Below, in pieces: positions 1-8,682 of a DNA stretch of 49,359 nt (within the stretch, counting starts at the first letter, position 1; each line of letters opens with the position of its first letter). Origin of the DNA: Candidatus Methylomirabilis sp. (GTDB taxonomy: Bacteria > Muiribacteriota > Ozemobacteria > Ozemobacterales > Ozemobacteraceae); the NCBI GenBank assembly GCA_020722725.1, contig DYKG01000025.1:1-49359 (forward strand), written 5' to 3'. The translations under genes were made by a program, and so were the position numbers. The notes beneath the pieces are model-generated. The model was not told the DNA's origin. It saw only the letters and a program-made list of their open reading frames with translations, and made no database searches.

Positions 1-119
1 AGATCGGCCTTTTCCGGTACTGGGTTATGCTAAAAAGTGCGAAAGTCCACTTGTATAAAGGCAGCTTCAAACAGCAGCCTTGATGTGAGATTTTTAATCT
101 CGTTGGCGAAATTCTGATT
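1..119. other. Window edge, no gene seen
   Basis: No convincing reading frame lies in the first 119 bases, which are downstream of psuG on the minus strand. A short inverted repeat (GAGATT-TTT-AATCTC) at 87-101 could be a weak hairpin after psuG, but it lacks a T-tract and is not a confident terminator. Confidence 0.3.
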
Positions 120-1040
120 TTATACTGATAATCTGGCAAAAGCCACGGCAATTTGCGTACAAACCCTTGCGTTGTTCTTCACCAGTTCAATATTGGTTTT
201 CAAACTGTCCCCTGCGGTAATATCATTTAGCTTGCCCAAAAGAAACGGAGTAACCGCCTGCCCGGAAATACCATTCTTCGAGGCTTCTGTAAGGGCCTGA
301 TTTATGCACCCCTCAATTTTTTCCCGAGGCAGAGCAGCGTTTTCTGGCACCGGGTTTCCGACCAGGATTCCACCAGGGTAACCCAGCTGCAAAGCCTGAT
401 GAAAAATATCCGCAGCCTGACTCGGGTCATCGACACGCTGTGGCACCTTTACACCACTGGAACGGTAATAGAATGCCGGCATCTCATCGGTCTGGTAACC
501 TAGAACTGGTATACCAAGAGTTTCCAGATATTCCATGGTCAACGGTATATCCAGGATAGCTTTAGCTCCTGCACAGACAACCAGAACCGGCGTGTGTACA
601 AACTCTGGCAGGTCAGCAGAAATATCAAAAGTTTCTGAAGCTCCCCGATGTACTCCGCCAATTCCACCGGTGGCAAAGAATTTTATGCCGGCACGATGTG
701 CACAGATCATTGTTGCAGAAACAGTTGTGGCAGCATGTTGCTTCAGAGCGATAACCGACGGAAGGTCACGCCGGGAAGCTTTGTGAATGTTTTTTGCAGT
801 TCCAAGAAGCTCAAGCTCGTCATCACTCAAACCGACCCTGATGACACCATCAAGAACAGCTATAGTTGCTGGTGTTCCGCCGTTATCCCGGACAGTTTTC
901 TCAAGCAGTCTGGCAGTCTCAATATTCTGAGGGTGTGGCATACCATGAGAAATAATCGTCGACTCAAGGGCAACAACAGCCTGGCCATGAGCCAGAGCAT
1001 TCTTAACTTCCTGCTTGATAACCAGGCATTTTTTCTGCAT
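120..1040 (-). CDS. psuG: Pseudouridine-5'-phosphate glycosidase PsuG
   Basis: This enzyme reversibly cleaves the C-C glycosidic bond of pseudouridine 5'-phosphate to uracil and ribose 5-phosphate in the cytoplasm, for salvage of modified RNA nucleosides. The 306-residue length matches the family (about 310). Seen directly: the N-terminal ALESTIISHGMPHPQN block with the catalytic Glu at 26, the HKASRRDLP block with Lys87, the glycine-rich FATGGIGGVHRG segment near 121-133, and GAKAILD with Lys160 in place of the Schiff-base lysine. The start is preceded by AGGTGG at good spacing. It is the last gene of an apparent oadG-oadA-oadB-psuG run, with an 82-bp gap after oadB. No psuK kinase is present beside it, so the partner must be elsewhere or missing. 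Confidence 0.95.
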   Translation of the reverse strand: MQKKCLVIKQEVKNALAHGQAVVALESTIISHGMPHPQNIETARLLEKTVRDNGGTPATIAVLDGVIRVGLSDDELELLGTAKNIHKASRRDLPSVIALKQHAATTVSATMICAHRAGIKFFATGGIGGVHRGASETFDISADLPEFVHTPVLVVCAGAKAILDIPLTMEYLETLGIPVLGYQTDEMPAFYYRSSGVKVPQRVDDPSQAADIFHQALQLGYPGGILVGNPVPENAALPREKIEGCINQALTEASKNGISGQAVTPFLLGKLNDITAGDSLKTNIELVKNNARVCTQIAVAFARLSV

Positions 1041-1122
1041 TTAAAATATCCACCTATTGTGATTTTGTCAGATGCGGGCAATCAAGATCGTTTTTTTATT
1101 TTCAGAGATTTCCAATAAAGCC

Positions 1123-2262
1123 CTATTTTACCAGAGCAAGCAGTACGCCGGCAGCGACAGCTGAACCGATAACACCAGCAACGTTTGGCCCCATGGCATG
1201 CATAAGCAAATAATTGTTTTCATTGTATTCGAGCCCTACCTTATTCGCAACTCTGGCCGCCATTGGCACTGCAGATATACCAGCAGCGCCAATAAGAGGG
1301 TTCACCGGCACCTTGCCAAACCGGTTCATAATTTTTCCGAAAATAACGCCTGCAGCTGTCCCAACAGAAAAAGCCAACAGACCAAGAAAAAGAATTCCAA
1401 GAGTTCGAGGGCGCAAAAACTCTGTTGCCGAAAGCTTTGAACCTACCGCCAGGCCCAAAAAAATCGTAACAATGTTTATGAGTTCATTCTGAGCGGTTCT
1501 TGAGAGTCGATCGGCAACGCCGGATTCCCTTAGAAGATTCCCAAACATCAGAGCCCCGATCAAGGGAGTTGAATCAGGAATGACAAGAATGCACAGAATC
1601 AATACTGCGATTGGAAAAATGATCTTCTCAGTGGCCGAGACCTCACGCAGCTGATGCATTTCAATCCGACGCTCATCTTCGGTAGTTAACCAGCACATGA
1701 TTGGAGGCTGAATAATTGGCACCAACGCCATGTAAGAATATGCCGCAACAGCAATTGCACCTAAAAGCTGCGGCGAAAGAGCCGAGGTGACAAAAATAGC
1801 AGTCGGGCCATCAGCCCCACCAATAATAGCAATAGAAGCAGCATCCTTCATGGTAAAACCGAATCCGGCATATTCAGACAAAATGATTGCCCCGACAAGC
1901 GTTCCAAAAATGCCAAATTGAGCAGCGCCACCAAGCAGAGCTGTTATCGGGTTGGCAATCAACGGCCCAAAGTCGGTCATAGCACCTACGCCAATGAAAA
2001 TTAACAACGGAAACAAACCATTGGAGATACCAGCATGGAAAATAATACCTAGAAAACCATCAGGAGCAGTCATGTTGGCAACTGGAATATTGGCAAGAAT
2101 GCCACCAAAACCAATTGGGATCAGAAGTAATGGCTCAAACTGTTTTTTGATAGCCAACCAGATCAGTAATAATCCAACCAAAATCATTATCAATTGGTTG
2201 ATAGTTAAATTATAAACGCCGGTAGATCTGAGCAATTCGCCCATTGAAGTGATAATATCCAT
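1123..2262 (-). CDS. oadB: Oxaloacetate decarboxylase beta subunit (Na+ pump)
   Basis: This integral membrane subunit decarboxylates the carboxybiotin formed on the alpha subunit and couples this to sodium export. It has 379 residues, normal for OadB/MmdB/GcdB, with about nine to ten hydrophobic helices. Seen directly: the family signature [15 protein letters not shown] with Asp151 (the conserved acidic residue implicated in Na+ and proton binding), the [14 protein letters not shown] segment, and the [19 protein letters not shown] block near the C terminus. It follows oadA by 17 bp. The ribosome-binding site is weak (AGAAAG); Met7 is a possible alternative start. The sequence alone does not separate oxaloacetate, methylmalonyl-CoA and glutaconyl-CoA decarboxylases, but the neighbouring OadA-type alpha subunit points to oxaloacetate. 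Confidence 0.93.
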   Translation of the reverse strand: MDIITSMGELLRSTGVYNLTINQLIMILVGLLLIWLAIKKQFEPLLLIPIGFGGILANIPVANMTAPDGFLGIIFHAGISNGLFPLLIFIGVGAMTDFGPLIANPITALLGGAAQFGIFGTLVGAIILSEYAGFGFTMKDAASIAIIGGADGPTAIFVTSALSPQLLGAIAVAAYSYMALVPIIQPPIMCWLTTEDERRIEMHQLREVSATEKIIFPIAVLILCILVIPDSTPLIGALMFGNLLRESGVADRLSRTAQNELINIVTIFLGLAVGSKLSATEFLRPRTLGILFLGLLAFSVGTAAGVIFGKIMNRFGKVPVNPLIGAAGISAVPMAARVANKVGLEYNENNYLLMHAMGPNVAGVIGSAVAAGVLLALVK

Positions 2263-2279
2263 AATTTTTCTTTCTGTGA

Positions 2280-4154
2280 TCAGACGATGCGAATAACAAC
2301 CTGACCGGCAGCTACTTGGCCACCTTGATTGACCAGAATGCGGTGGATTGTCCCGTCAACCGGGGCCTTAATCTCGGTTTCCATCTTCATGGCTTCGACA
2401 ACAAAAACCGGATCACCTTTTCTGATGCGATCGCCTTCTTTGCAGTTAAGCCTGATAATAGCCCCTGGAAGAGGAGATGGTACATCGCAGTTGATTCCCG
2501 ACACCGGTTCGGCAAAAACAGGCCGGGTAACCAGTTCGTGAGTAATTTCGGATATATCTACCTCATAGGTTCTTCCGTTCACTACGGCCTTTTTGCCTTC
2601 AAAAAAGACTTCGTAATCCTTGTCTTTAAGCGAAACAGCATAACCCTTTGCCCTGCCAGGCGAAACCGGCGAATTTTGGCCTGCCTGAGCCACCTGAGCC
2701 TCCGCCGCAGCACTTCCGGCCAATTTTGCCTGCTGCGTAACCGTGTTCTGCGAATTTTTGCGAATATTTTGCTGCGCTTCGCCCTTCAGATAAGCAATTC
2801 CTTTAGCCTGACAGGTAGCTGCAATAAAAATATTTTCATCTGTGACAGGCAGAGTATTTTCTTTAAGCTTCTTAGTGAAGGCTTCTATCGACTTGGCTGG
2901 ATCTGCATCATTCAACCCAAGCGTCGATTCTGTAGTTGGCTGCAGTTTAAGCTGCTCAGAAGCAATCTTGACAATTTTTGGGTCGGGAGCAACCGGTGTG
3001 TGGCCGAAATAGCCAAGCACCATCTTGCCGTATCCATCAGCTATCTTGACCCAGGGGCCAAACATCACATTATTGTAAGCCTGCTGAAAGTAGAATTGAG
3101 ATACAGGAGTAACTGAAGTTCCAAAGCCACCAAGGCGCACAACTTCACTCATTGCCCGAATTACCTCCGGGTAACGATCAATAGTTCCATTATCCCGCAT
3201 CATTTGCGTATTAGCAGTTAAGGCACCACCCGGCATTGGCGAAAAAATAATAATAGGATCTACAGCCCTCGATTCGGGAGGCATGAAATAATCTTTCATA
3301 CATTCAGTAAAAACTTTTTCAGCCTCAGCAATCTTTTCTATGTCAATGCCCAGGTCATAGTTGCTTCCACGCAATGCATGCCACATGGTGAGAATGTCAG
3401 GCTGACTCGTACCGCCTGAAACAGGAGCCATGGCCAGATCAATGCCATCTGCACCTGCGTCTAGAGCTGCACGATAAGAAGCCACAGCGATCCCGGCCGT
3501 ATCGTGAGTGTGGAAATCAATAAAAGTGCCAGCAGGCAGCATCTTGCGTGCCGCAGCTATGGTCTTGAAAACCTTGTCCGGAGTTGAGGTTCCGGAAGCA
3601 TCTTTAAAACAAACAGAATCGTAAGGAATACCGGCATCAAGAATTTTTCTTAAAACCTGAAGATAGAATTCGGGAGTATGTGAGCCCTCACAGCCTGGTG
3701 GAAGTTCCATCATAGTAACAACTACCTGATGCTTTAACCCGGCTTCGACGATACATCTGCCGCTGAAAATAAGATTATCAACGTCGTTCAGAGCGTCAAA
3801 GTTTCTGATAGTTGAAACTCCATGCTTCTTGAAAAGCTGGGCATGAAGGCGAATAACTTCGCTGCTCTGTGATTCCAGACCAACAACATTTATGCCTCTG
3901 GCAAGGGTCTGAAGTTCAATATCAGGGCCAACGGTTCTGCGAAAAGAATCCATCATATCAAAAGCGTTTTCGTTGCAATAAAAGAAGAGCGACTGAAACC
4001 TGGCCCCACCACCCGATTCAAAATAACGAACGCCAGCTTTTACGGCGGCCTCCACTGCCGGCAGAAAATCTTTTGTCAGAACCCTTGCGCCATAAACAGA
4101 TTGGAAACCATCCCGAAAGGATGTATCCATTACTTTTATCAGCTTTTTTTTCAT
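2280..4154 (-). CDS. oadA: Oxaloacetate decarboxylase alpha subunit, divergent, with biotinyl domain
   Basis: A cytoplasmic biotin-dependent carboxyltransferase of 624 residues. An N-terminal HMGL-like TIM barrel (about 1-270) carries [10 protein letters not shown] at 10-19, KDASG with Lys184, and HTHDTAG with metal ligands His215 and His217. A conserved carboxylase domain (about 290-460) follows, then an Ala/Gln-rich linker (about 465-500), then a biotinyl domain with VEAMKMET in which Lys590 is the biotin site. The usual DTTLRDAHQSL and EVWGGATFD blocks are replaced by [11 protein letters not shown] and [10 protein letters not shown], so this is a divergent branch of the OadA/PycB family. 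AAGGAG precedes the ATG, and the start overlaps oadG by four bases (ATGA), indicating translational coupling. Pyruvate carboxylase subunit B is excluded by the neighbouring membrane subunits. Confidence 0.92.
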   Translation of the reverse strand: MKKKLIKVMDTSFRDGFQSVYGARVLTKDFLPAVEAAVKAGVRYFESGGGARFQSLFFYCNENAFDMMDSFRRTVGPDIELQTLARGINVVGLESQSSEVIRLHAQLFKKHGVSTIRNFDALNDVDNLIFSGRCIVEAGLKHQVVVTMMELPPGCEGSHTPEFYLQVLRKILDAGIPYDSVCFKDASGTSTPDKVFKTIAAARKMLPAGTFIDFHTHDTAGIAVASYRAALDAGADGIDLAMAPVSGGTSQPDILTMWHALRGSNYDLGIDIEKIAEAEKVFTECMKDYFMPPESRAVDPIIIFSPMPGGALTANTQMMRDNGTIDRYPEVIRAMSEVVRLGGFGTSVTPVSQFYFQQAYNNVMFGPWVKIADGYGKMVLGYFGHTPVAPDPKIVKIASEQLKLQPTTESTLGLNDADPAKSIEAFTKKLKENTLPVTDENIFIAATCQAKGIAYLKGEAQQNIRKNSQNTVTQQAKLAGSAAAEAQVAQAGQNSPVSPGRAKGYAVSLKDKDYEVFFEGKKAVVNGRTYEVDISEITHELVTRPVFAEPVSGINCDVPSPLPGAIIRLNCKEGDRIRKGDPVFVVEAMKMETEIKAPVDGTIHRILVNQGGQVAAGQVVIRIV

Positions 4155-4384
4155 GACCGGTCTCCTTTTATATAGGAGTGCGCGGCCGCTAATACAACCG
4201 CAAGTTCTTCACTGTTATTATCACCGTCGGGAAGATCGTGATTTAAATCAGCAGCCTGTGGCAATACATGGGCGGTATTTTTCATTATGTAGGCAATAGC
4301 CTGCAGCATTACCACCATAATGCAGAGAAACAAAAAAACAGTACCCATTCCAACGACCATAATAATCGAACCATCAATCAACAT
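4151..4384 (-). CDS. oadG: Oxaloacetate decarboxylase gamma subunit
   Basis: A small membrane subunit that assembles and stabilises the sodium-pumping decarboxylase. It has 77 residues: one N-terminal transmembrane helix (about residues 5-30, rich in V, M, L and F) and a hydrophilic acidic tail. The start is placed at the ATG ending at 4384 because AGGAG lies eight bases upstream. A longer frame to 4432 adds 16 residues, but its ATG has no ribosome-binding site and sits just beyond a TATAAT box at 4443-4448, so it would be almost leaderless. The stop overlaps the oadA start (ATGA). OadG is poorly conserved in sequence, so the call rests on size, topology and context. Confidence 0.8.
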   Translation of the reverse strand: MLIDGSIIMVVGMGTVFLFLCIMVVMLQAIAYIMKNTAHVLPQAADLNHDLPDGDNNSEELAVVLAAAHSYIKGDRS

Positions 4385-4442
4385 CGCTTTAACTCCTGGT
4401 TCAGCTAGCCAGGTCATTCTAAGGCCGGGCATGATTCTTTGT

Positions 4443-4448
4443 ATTATA
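4443..4448 (-). promoter_or_regulatory. -10 box of the oad operon
   Basis: A perfect TATAAT on the minus strand about 59 bases before the chosen oadG start. No good -35 hexamer lies at 16-18 bp, so an activator may be needed, or the true promoter may be elsewhere. Confidence 0.4.
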
Positions 4449-4686
4449 TAGGTTATGTTTGTCTGATCCAGTTGTCTTCAATCATAAAAAGAATAACGTG
4501 AATGTATTAACATAACTTCCGGCAAAATACAATCCCCCGCCGTCACACACAAAAAACAAGCATTATAAATATTTATTTTTTTTGATTTAATAGACTATTT
4601 TACCTTGACTTTAATTTCGATCTCGTCCGTGCAAAAGTCATTTCCAAGACATATATACATATATTGTAACGAAACTGCCGAAAAGC

Positions 4687-4715
4687 AGAAGACCCCGCTA
4701 ATGTCGGGGCCTTCT
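4687..4715 (-). terminator. Rho-independent-like terminator on minus strand
   Basis: Read on the minus strand, AGAAGGCCCCG and CGGGGTCTTCT form an 11-bp stem with one G-U pair around a seven-base loop, followed by GCTTTTC. It lies about 38 bases after the stop of the minus-strand frame at 4753, as expected for that gene's terminator. The T-tract is short. Confidence 0.5.
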
Positions 4716-4752
4716 GGGGTAGAGACTGCGCTATTGTATTGGCATCAGATCT

Positions 4753-5040
4753 TCATTTGGCCCTTATCATCCCACTTTTTAAAGGGGAATTGATTCTCTG
4801 GATGGAACTGGAGCCTGAGCCACCGTAGTAAGGCTTAAACGAAGCCTTATCGCCTATGTTCGCAGATGAAGATGTTTCAGAATCTGAACTCATTTCTGCG
4901 GCTCCGGTAACGGCAGGGTTCTGAGCGTCATCTGCCACAATTTTGAAAGTTGTGGAAGTTGGTGCTGTCGGAAAAGTTTTAGCTGACTGAATGCATTTTT
5001 TGAACTCAAACAGGGGCCCGCATTGCGCCTGACGGATTTT
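4753..5040 (-). pseudogene. Possible C-terminal remnant of a secreted or pilin-like gene
   Basis: An open frame of 95 codons with no ATG near its upstream end, ending in TAA and followed at normal distance by a terminator-like hairpin. The deduced tail has aromatic, Ser/Gly-rich text (a YYGGSGSSS patch and a SPLKSGMIRAK end) of the kind seen at the ends of pseudopilins or secreted proteins, but I cannot assign a family. A second frame just upstream continues through the start region of the plus-strand gene at 5075, so a frameshifted, truncated gene is possible. Chance openness remains a real alternative. Confidence 0.3.
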
Positions 5041-5074
5041 TCATTATAATTCCAAGGAGAATCAGGAGTTACCA

Positions 5075-5992
5075 ATGCCGTTTGCCCGCAAAAACTATGG
5101 TCTGCTGAGCCTGCTCATTGTTTTGAGCATGCTGCTTGCGCCAATCGTTGACGCGGCTGAGCTTTCGCTTTTTCAGCGTTTGAAATTGAAGACGCAGCAG
5201 AAAGCCGAGCAGATGCAGCAGAAGGAATGGTGGATCACCAAAGCGGTAAGCAAAGCCGTGGGTTTTGTGGCCGGAAAAGCTGGCGGCGCAGTGGGTGCGG
5301 CGGTCGGGTATGTGATCGGCGCCGGACTTGGTGGCCCGGTGGCAGCTGGTATGGGAGCGATGATCGGTTTCAGAATTGGTGATATCGTGACCAGGACTTT
5401 TGCCAAGGCGATCAGTGAGCTGGTAACCCAATGGAAGCTGCGAGATCAGCGCCCGGTTAATCTCGGAACGGTTATCGATGCGGTTAAAACGGTTAATAAA
5501 GCGTCGCTGTCGGCTGAGTCGGTTGGTGCGGTGCTGGGTGATCTTATTGGCGGCAGTCTTGGTGCTGCGGCCGGTATTGCAATGCTTGCCGGCACCGGCC
5601 CGATTGCGCTGCCCATAATTGGCACGCTTTCTGCCGCCTATCTTGGCAGCAAACTGGGCAAAGCCATTTTTGGCGGAATCGGCCGCTGGATCGGGCGAAA
5701 AACCCTGAAAAAGGGATATGAAGCCCTGGCCGCCGGTGATCCTGAAGAAGCCCCTGAAGAAGCGGCTCTCGAAAAAGTTCCCGAAGTTCAATCAACCGGA
5801 ACGGAGGCTGCAAAACCAGCCTCCGTAAAGAATTTATTAGAAGCCAGACAGGCCTATGAACTGGCCTACAAAGAATATATCGCAGCGGTAACCTCTAAAT
5901 ACAGCACTGAAGCCGAAAAACAGGCAAAGCTTCGAGCATATCAGCAGGCGCTCAAAGACTATCAGACTCCTGCTGCCCGGCAGTCGCGCTGA
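5075..5992 (+). CDS. Secreted glycine-zipper protein, function unknown
   Basis: 305 residues with a signal peptide (about 1-27, ending near VDAAE). Two hydrophobic glycine/alanine-rich segments (about 55-105 and 150-205) carry repeated GxxxG spacings typical of glycine-zipper membrane-inserting or pore-like segments. The C-terminal third is hydrophilic and ends in an amphipathic helix with a spaced AY..AYKEY...A...AYQQALKDY pattern. The same tyrosine-spaced helix occurs near the N terminus of the 846-residue protein at 8683, so the two look like members of one secreted family. AAGGAG and CAGGAG precede the ATG. It stands upstream of a pseudopilin cassette on the same strand, which suggests, without proving, a link to secretion. 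Confidence 0.75.
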   Translation: MPFARKNYGLLSLLIVLSMLLAPIVDAAELSLFQRLKLKTQQKAEQMQQKEWWITKAVSKAVGFVAGKAGGAVGAAVGYVIGAGLGGPVAAGMGAMIGFRIGDIVTRTFAKAISELVTQWKLRDQRPVNLGTVIDAVKTVNKASLSAESVGAVLGDLIGGSLGAAAGIAMLAGTGPIALPIIGTLSAAYLGSKLGKAIFGGIGRWIGRKTLKKGYEALAAGDPEEAPEEAALEKVPEVQSTGTEAAKPASVKNLLEARQAYELAYKEYIAAVTSKYSTEAEKQAKLRAYQQALKDYQTPAARQSR

Positions 5993-6035
5993 AACCTCTC
6001 TGGTTTAAACAATCCCTTCGTGTTATTCTTGTCCG

Positions 6036-6596
6036 GTGAATTATTTCTTTTTCCAACCCTCAATGCCGGCCGTCGACCCGCTGCAATGCAGGCGAGCAAA
6101 AAGCTCTGCGGCGCTGACCCTGGTTGAAATTCTGGTAGCAGTAACAATTCTGTCATTTGCGCTGGGCCCAATTGTCATGATGTTCTCCTTCGCATCGCGC
6201 AGCATGGGATCGAGCGCTCATCGGGTGCAGGCCCAGTTTCTGGCCCACGGCGTTCTGGAATCGCTGCAGGCCGAGATGCGCCGCTTCCCTCAGGCTTTGA
6301 ACAATTACCCCTGGCGTTTTGAATTCAGGCCGGTAAGCGCGTCGAATTCCTATTTCGAACGGGCAAAAATAGAGTTTTTCAATCATCTGCAGGGCACTGA
6401 CAAGCCGATTATGCCTGATTCACCCTTGTATGAAGAATTCAGGCAGTTCCATGTCCGGGTCGATTTCTCCGGGATCAGAGCGGTTCGCACGGTAACGGTA
6501 ACGGTTTCATGGCTTCTTGAAGGCAAAACTCACAGTCTCGAACTGCGCGGCTCGGTTGAGCCGCAGCCCTACCGGTTCAGCCGCTATGCAGATTGA
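6036..6596 (+). CDS. Prepilin-like protein (GspI/PilV type)
   Basis: 186 residues with a type IV prepilin signal: a basic leader, then ALTLVEILVAVTIL at about 26-39, where the Glu at mature position 5 and the hydrophobic helix are diagnostic. The residue before the cleavage point is Ala rather than the usual Gly. The rest is a pseudopilin-sized globular domain. The start used is GTG; an in-frame ATG lies nine codons later, and neither has a good ribosome-binding site. It begins a three-gene set in which each gene overlaps or abuts the next, consistent with minor pseudopilins that form a pilus-tip or secretion-initiation complex at the inner membrane. Confidence 0.8.
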   Translation: MNYFFFQPSMPAVDPLQCRRAKSSAALTLVEILVAVTILSFALGPIVMMFSFASRSMGSSAHRVQAQFLAHGVLESLQAEMRRFPQALNNYPWRFEFRPVSASNSYFERAKIEFFNHLQGTDKPIMPDSPLYEEFRQFHVRVDFSGIRAVRTVTVTVSWLLEGKTHSLELRGSVEPQPYRFSRYAD

Positions 6597-6603
6597 AAAA
6601 GCC

Positions 6604-7059
6604 ATGAATAGCAGAGAAAAGGGCTTCACTCTGATAGAGGTCGTAGTATGTACCGTGCTGTTTTCGCTGCTTATTCTGGTGATGAGCTCGACCTATTCCT
6701 TCATTCGCCGCACTTTTCTGCGGGTTGATGGAAAAGGCAACGCCAGCGCTGAAATTGAGCGGTTCCTGTTGCGCCTCGATGATGAGCTGAGATTTGCCGT
6801 CGATATAACCGAACCCCGGTCTGAAGCCGATTCGAAAAGTCTGCTGTTCACCGATGGCGAAGGCAGCAAAATCGGTTATGAGCTTAACGATGACGGACGG
6901 GTTATTCGCATCGATTACCGCAACATGAGCAAGCGTACACTTATTTCTGAAGTAAGCAGCCTCAGATTTATTCGTAAATCGCCGGGTCTGGTCGCCATAT
7001 CCATAACCAGCAACGGATTTTCGGTAATCACTGCGGTGCACGTCTGGAACCTGCCATGA
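6604..7059 (+). CDS. Prepilin-like protein (GspJ/PilW type)
   Basis: 151 residues. The leader MNSREKG is followed directly by FTLIEVVVCTVLFSLLIL, a textbook prepilin peptidase site (Gly before Phe, Glu at +5) with a hydrophobic helix. The body has the alternating strands of a GspJ/PilW-like minor pseudopilin (IGYELNDDGRVIRIDY and similar). The start at 6604 gives a seven-residue leader; an ATG at 6586, overlapping the end of the previous gene, would add six residues. The stop overlaps the ATG of the next gene by four bases (ATGA). Confidence 0.82.
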   Translation: MNSREKGFTLIEVVVCTVLFSLLILVMSSTYSFIRRTFLRVDGKGNASAEIERFLLRLDDELRFAVDITEPRSEADSKSLLFTDGEGSKIGYELNDDGRVIRIDYRNMSKRTLISEVSSLRFIRKSPGLVAISITSNGFSVITAVHVWNLP

Positions 7060-7562
7060 GTATGTTTAGACATTATAAAAATCGCTCAGGACTGGCAATT
7101 CCAATAGTGCTGGCTTTTATTTTTGTCGCCACGATTCTGGGATCAACCCTGATTTTCTTTTCGCGAACCCGTGGATACGACTCTTCAAGATCGGTTCAGC
7201 GCCTTCAGCTGATTCACCTGGCACAGGTTGGGCTGAATGAAGCCTTATCACAGATTAAGCCTTTGCGCATGCAGGAAATCATCGATAAAAAAGGCCGGGA
7301 ATGGCATTTCAAGGTGCCGATGCAGAAATTCGGCCGGTCTGAGGGCTGGGGCGAAGTGAAGGTAAAAGTTCCTGGAACCGCCGACCTGGAGATCGTATCG
7401 ACCGGACTCTGGAAAGAAAAGGGCGGCACTGAACAGAAGCTCATTCTGGGCGCCCGCCTGGGTTATTATGAAAACAGCTATTATGAATCGGGCGATGAAT
7501 CAAGATTAAAGATCGAATCAGAATGGAAATTCAAGCGCCTGTTTCAAAAAAATGAAGAGTAA
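7056..7562 (+). CDS. PilX/GspK-like minor pilin-associated protein
   Basis: 168 residues with an N-terminal SGLAIPIVLAFIFVATIL segment, the helix typical of PilX/GspK-type proteins (Gly-x-Ala start instead of FTLxE), then a mixed alpha/beta body. It overlaps the upstream pseudopilin gene by four bases. Its place as third gene after I-like and J-like pseudopilins matches the usual minor-pseudopilin order. The conserved Glu5 is replaced by an aliphatic/Pro position, as is common in GspK-type tip subunits. Confidence 0.7.
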   Translation: MSMFRHYKNRSGLAIPIVLAFIFVATILGSTLIFFSRTRGYDSSRSVQRLQLIHLAQVGLNEALSQIKPLRMQEIIDKKGREWHFKVPMQKFGRSEGWGEVKVKVPGTADLEIVSTGLWKEKGGTEQKLILGARLGYYENSYYESGDESRLKIESEWKFKRLFQKNEE

Positions 7563-7635
7563 ATAAGCCTGAAAGCTTCTCTAAGAATGATTTATGTGAT
7601 ATCGTTCTTTAAACTTCAGAAGGTATTCCTGGAAG

Positions 7636-8616
7636 ATGAGTAGAAAAAGAATTTGGTTAGTAGTCAGCATTGCCGTTCTGATGCTTATCTGTGCCTCTTT
7701 TGCTGTTTTTGCTGACGAACTGACCATCGTTCTGCTTTCTGATATCAACGATTCATACGGATCAACCACATACAGCCAGCCGCTGCAAGATTCGCTGCGC
7801 TACCTTCTCGATTTTCAGCCCGACCTGGTAATCTGCGGCGGCGACATGGTCGCGGGTCAGAACATCAAGCTCGATGAGGCTCAGCTGCGGGCAATGTGGC
7901 AGGCCTTCGACGCGACGGTGCTGCGGCCGATCAATCAGGCGGGTATTCCCTTCGCCTTTACTCTGGGCAATCATGACGGGCCCGCAACGCCAAAATATGC
8001 TCACGAACGCCTGATAACCCGTGAGTTCTGGTTAAGCCACCGCCCCGGGCTTAAATACGTCGATTACCAGAATTTTCCCGAGAATTACAGCTTTGTCATG
8101 AAAAATGTTTTTTTCGCGGTCATCGATGCGGCATATTCCGATGTGGGAATTGAGCAGCGCAGCTGGCTGCAGGCGCAGTTGGCAGGCAGGGCCGCAAAGT
8201 CGGCACGTCTGCGCGTTGTGCTTGGCCATCTTCCGCTTTATGCAGTGGCTGAAGGGCGCAACAGCCGTGGTGATGTGATAAAAGACGCTGAATCGTTATA
8301 CGAAATTCTTGAGCAGAATTCGGTGGATTATTATATCAGTGGCCATCAGCATGCTTTTTATGCGGGGAAAAAGGGTAATTTGAAAATGATTGCGCTGGGA
8401 GCCCTCGGTGGCGGCCTGCGCAAGCTTCTGGGTTCGGATAAGCCGCCGTTTCGTGCGCAGACAACCCTTTATCTGCCGCACAAGGCGAAAGAATTTTTTA
8501 TTATCACCCAGAATCTTGCTGAAAATCGGCGACTGGTGCGGCCTGAAGAACTGCCTCCCGCGATTGAAGGCGTTAATGGTCGGTTGATTCGCTATGATTA
8601 CCCTAAAATCAAGTGA
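7636..8616 (+). CDS. Secreted calcineurin-like metallophosphoesterase
   Basis: 326 residues with a signal peptide (about 1-26, VFA before DE), so it acts outside the cytoplasm. Dimetal motifs are present in order: SDIND with Asp36 and Asn38 (the first motif is DxN rather than the common DxH), GGD with Asp70, GNHD at 111-114, GHLP at 197-200 and GHQH at 236-239. The SDxNxSYGST form of the first motif is a recognisable subgroup of bacterial metallophosphoesterases. The substrate (phosphomonoester, nucleotide or phospholipid) cannot be read from the sequence. It sits between the pseudopilin cassette and the large secreted protein at 8683. Confidence 0.85.
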   Translation: MSRKRIWLVVSIAVLMLICASFAVFADELTIVLLSDINDSYGSTTYSQPLQDSLRYLLDFQPDLVICGGDMVAGQNIKLDEAQLRAMWQAFDATVLRPINQAGIPFAFTLGNHDGPATPKYAHERLITREFWLSHRPGLKYVDYQNFPENYSFVMKNVFFAVIDAAYSDVGIEQRSWLQAQLAGRAAKSARLRVVLGHLPLYAVAEGRNSRGDVIKDAESLYEILEQNSVDYYISGHQHAFYAGKKGNLKMIALGALGGGLRKLLGSDKPPFRAQTTLYLPHKAKEFFIITQNLAENRRLVRPEELPPAIEGVNGRLIRYDYPKIK

Positions 8617-8682
8617 GTTTTTGTTTGAGTTCCTGGTTAGTGAGTATTGACAGGTAGGCGTTTCATCAGTACAAGTAAATAA

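Larger units (their letters stand above)
4449..5074. other. Intergenic region between oad operon and secreted-protein gene
   Basis: About 630 bases without an intact gene. It holds an AT-rich stretch (4490-4620), an 11-bp hairpin at 4687-4715, a minus-strand open frame at 4753-5040 that looks like the tail of a decayed gene, and the ribosome-binding site of the gene at 5075. A 7-bp inverted repeat (AAGGCTT, loop AAACG, AAGCCTT) lies at 4830-4848 inside the open frame. Confidence 0.5.

Noticed and set aside
2316..3116. 266-codon plus-strand frame inside oadA
   Set aside because: oadA is unmistakable on the other strand with all catalytic motifs; the plus frame has no family pattern.
4605..4793. 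62-codon plus-strand frame
   Set aside because: No ribosome-binding site, and it runs through the minus-strand terminator hairpin; it looks like chance.
5069..5791. 240-codon antisense frame over the glycine-zipper gene
   Set aside because: It is the mirror of a Gly/Ala-rich gene, rich in Arg/Asn/His, with no ribosome-binding site; the plus-strand gene has a signal peptide and strong ribosome-binding site.
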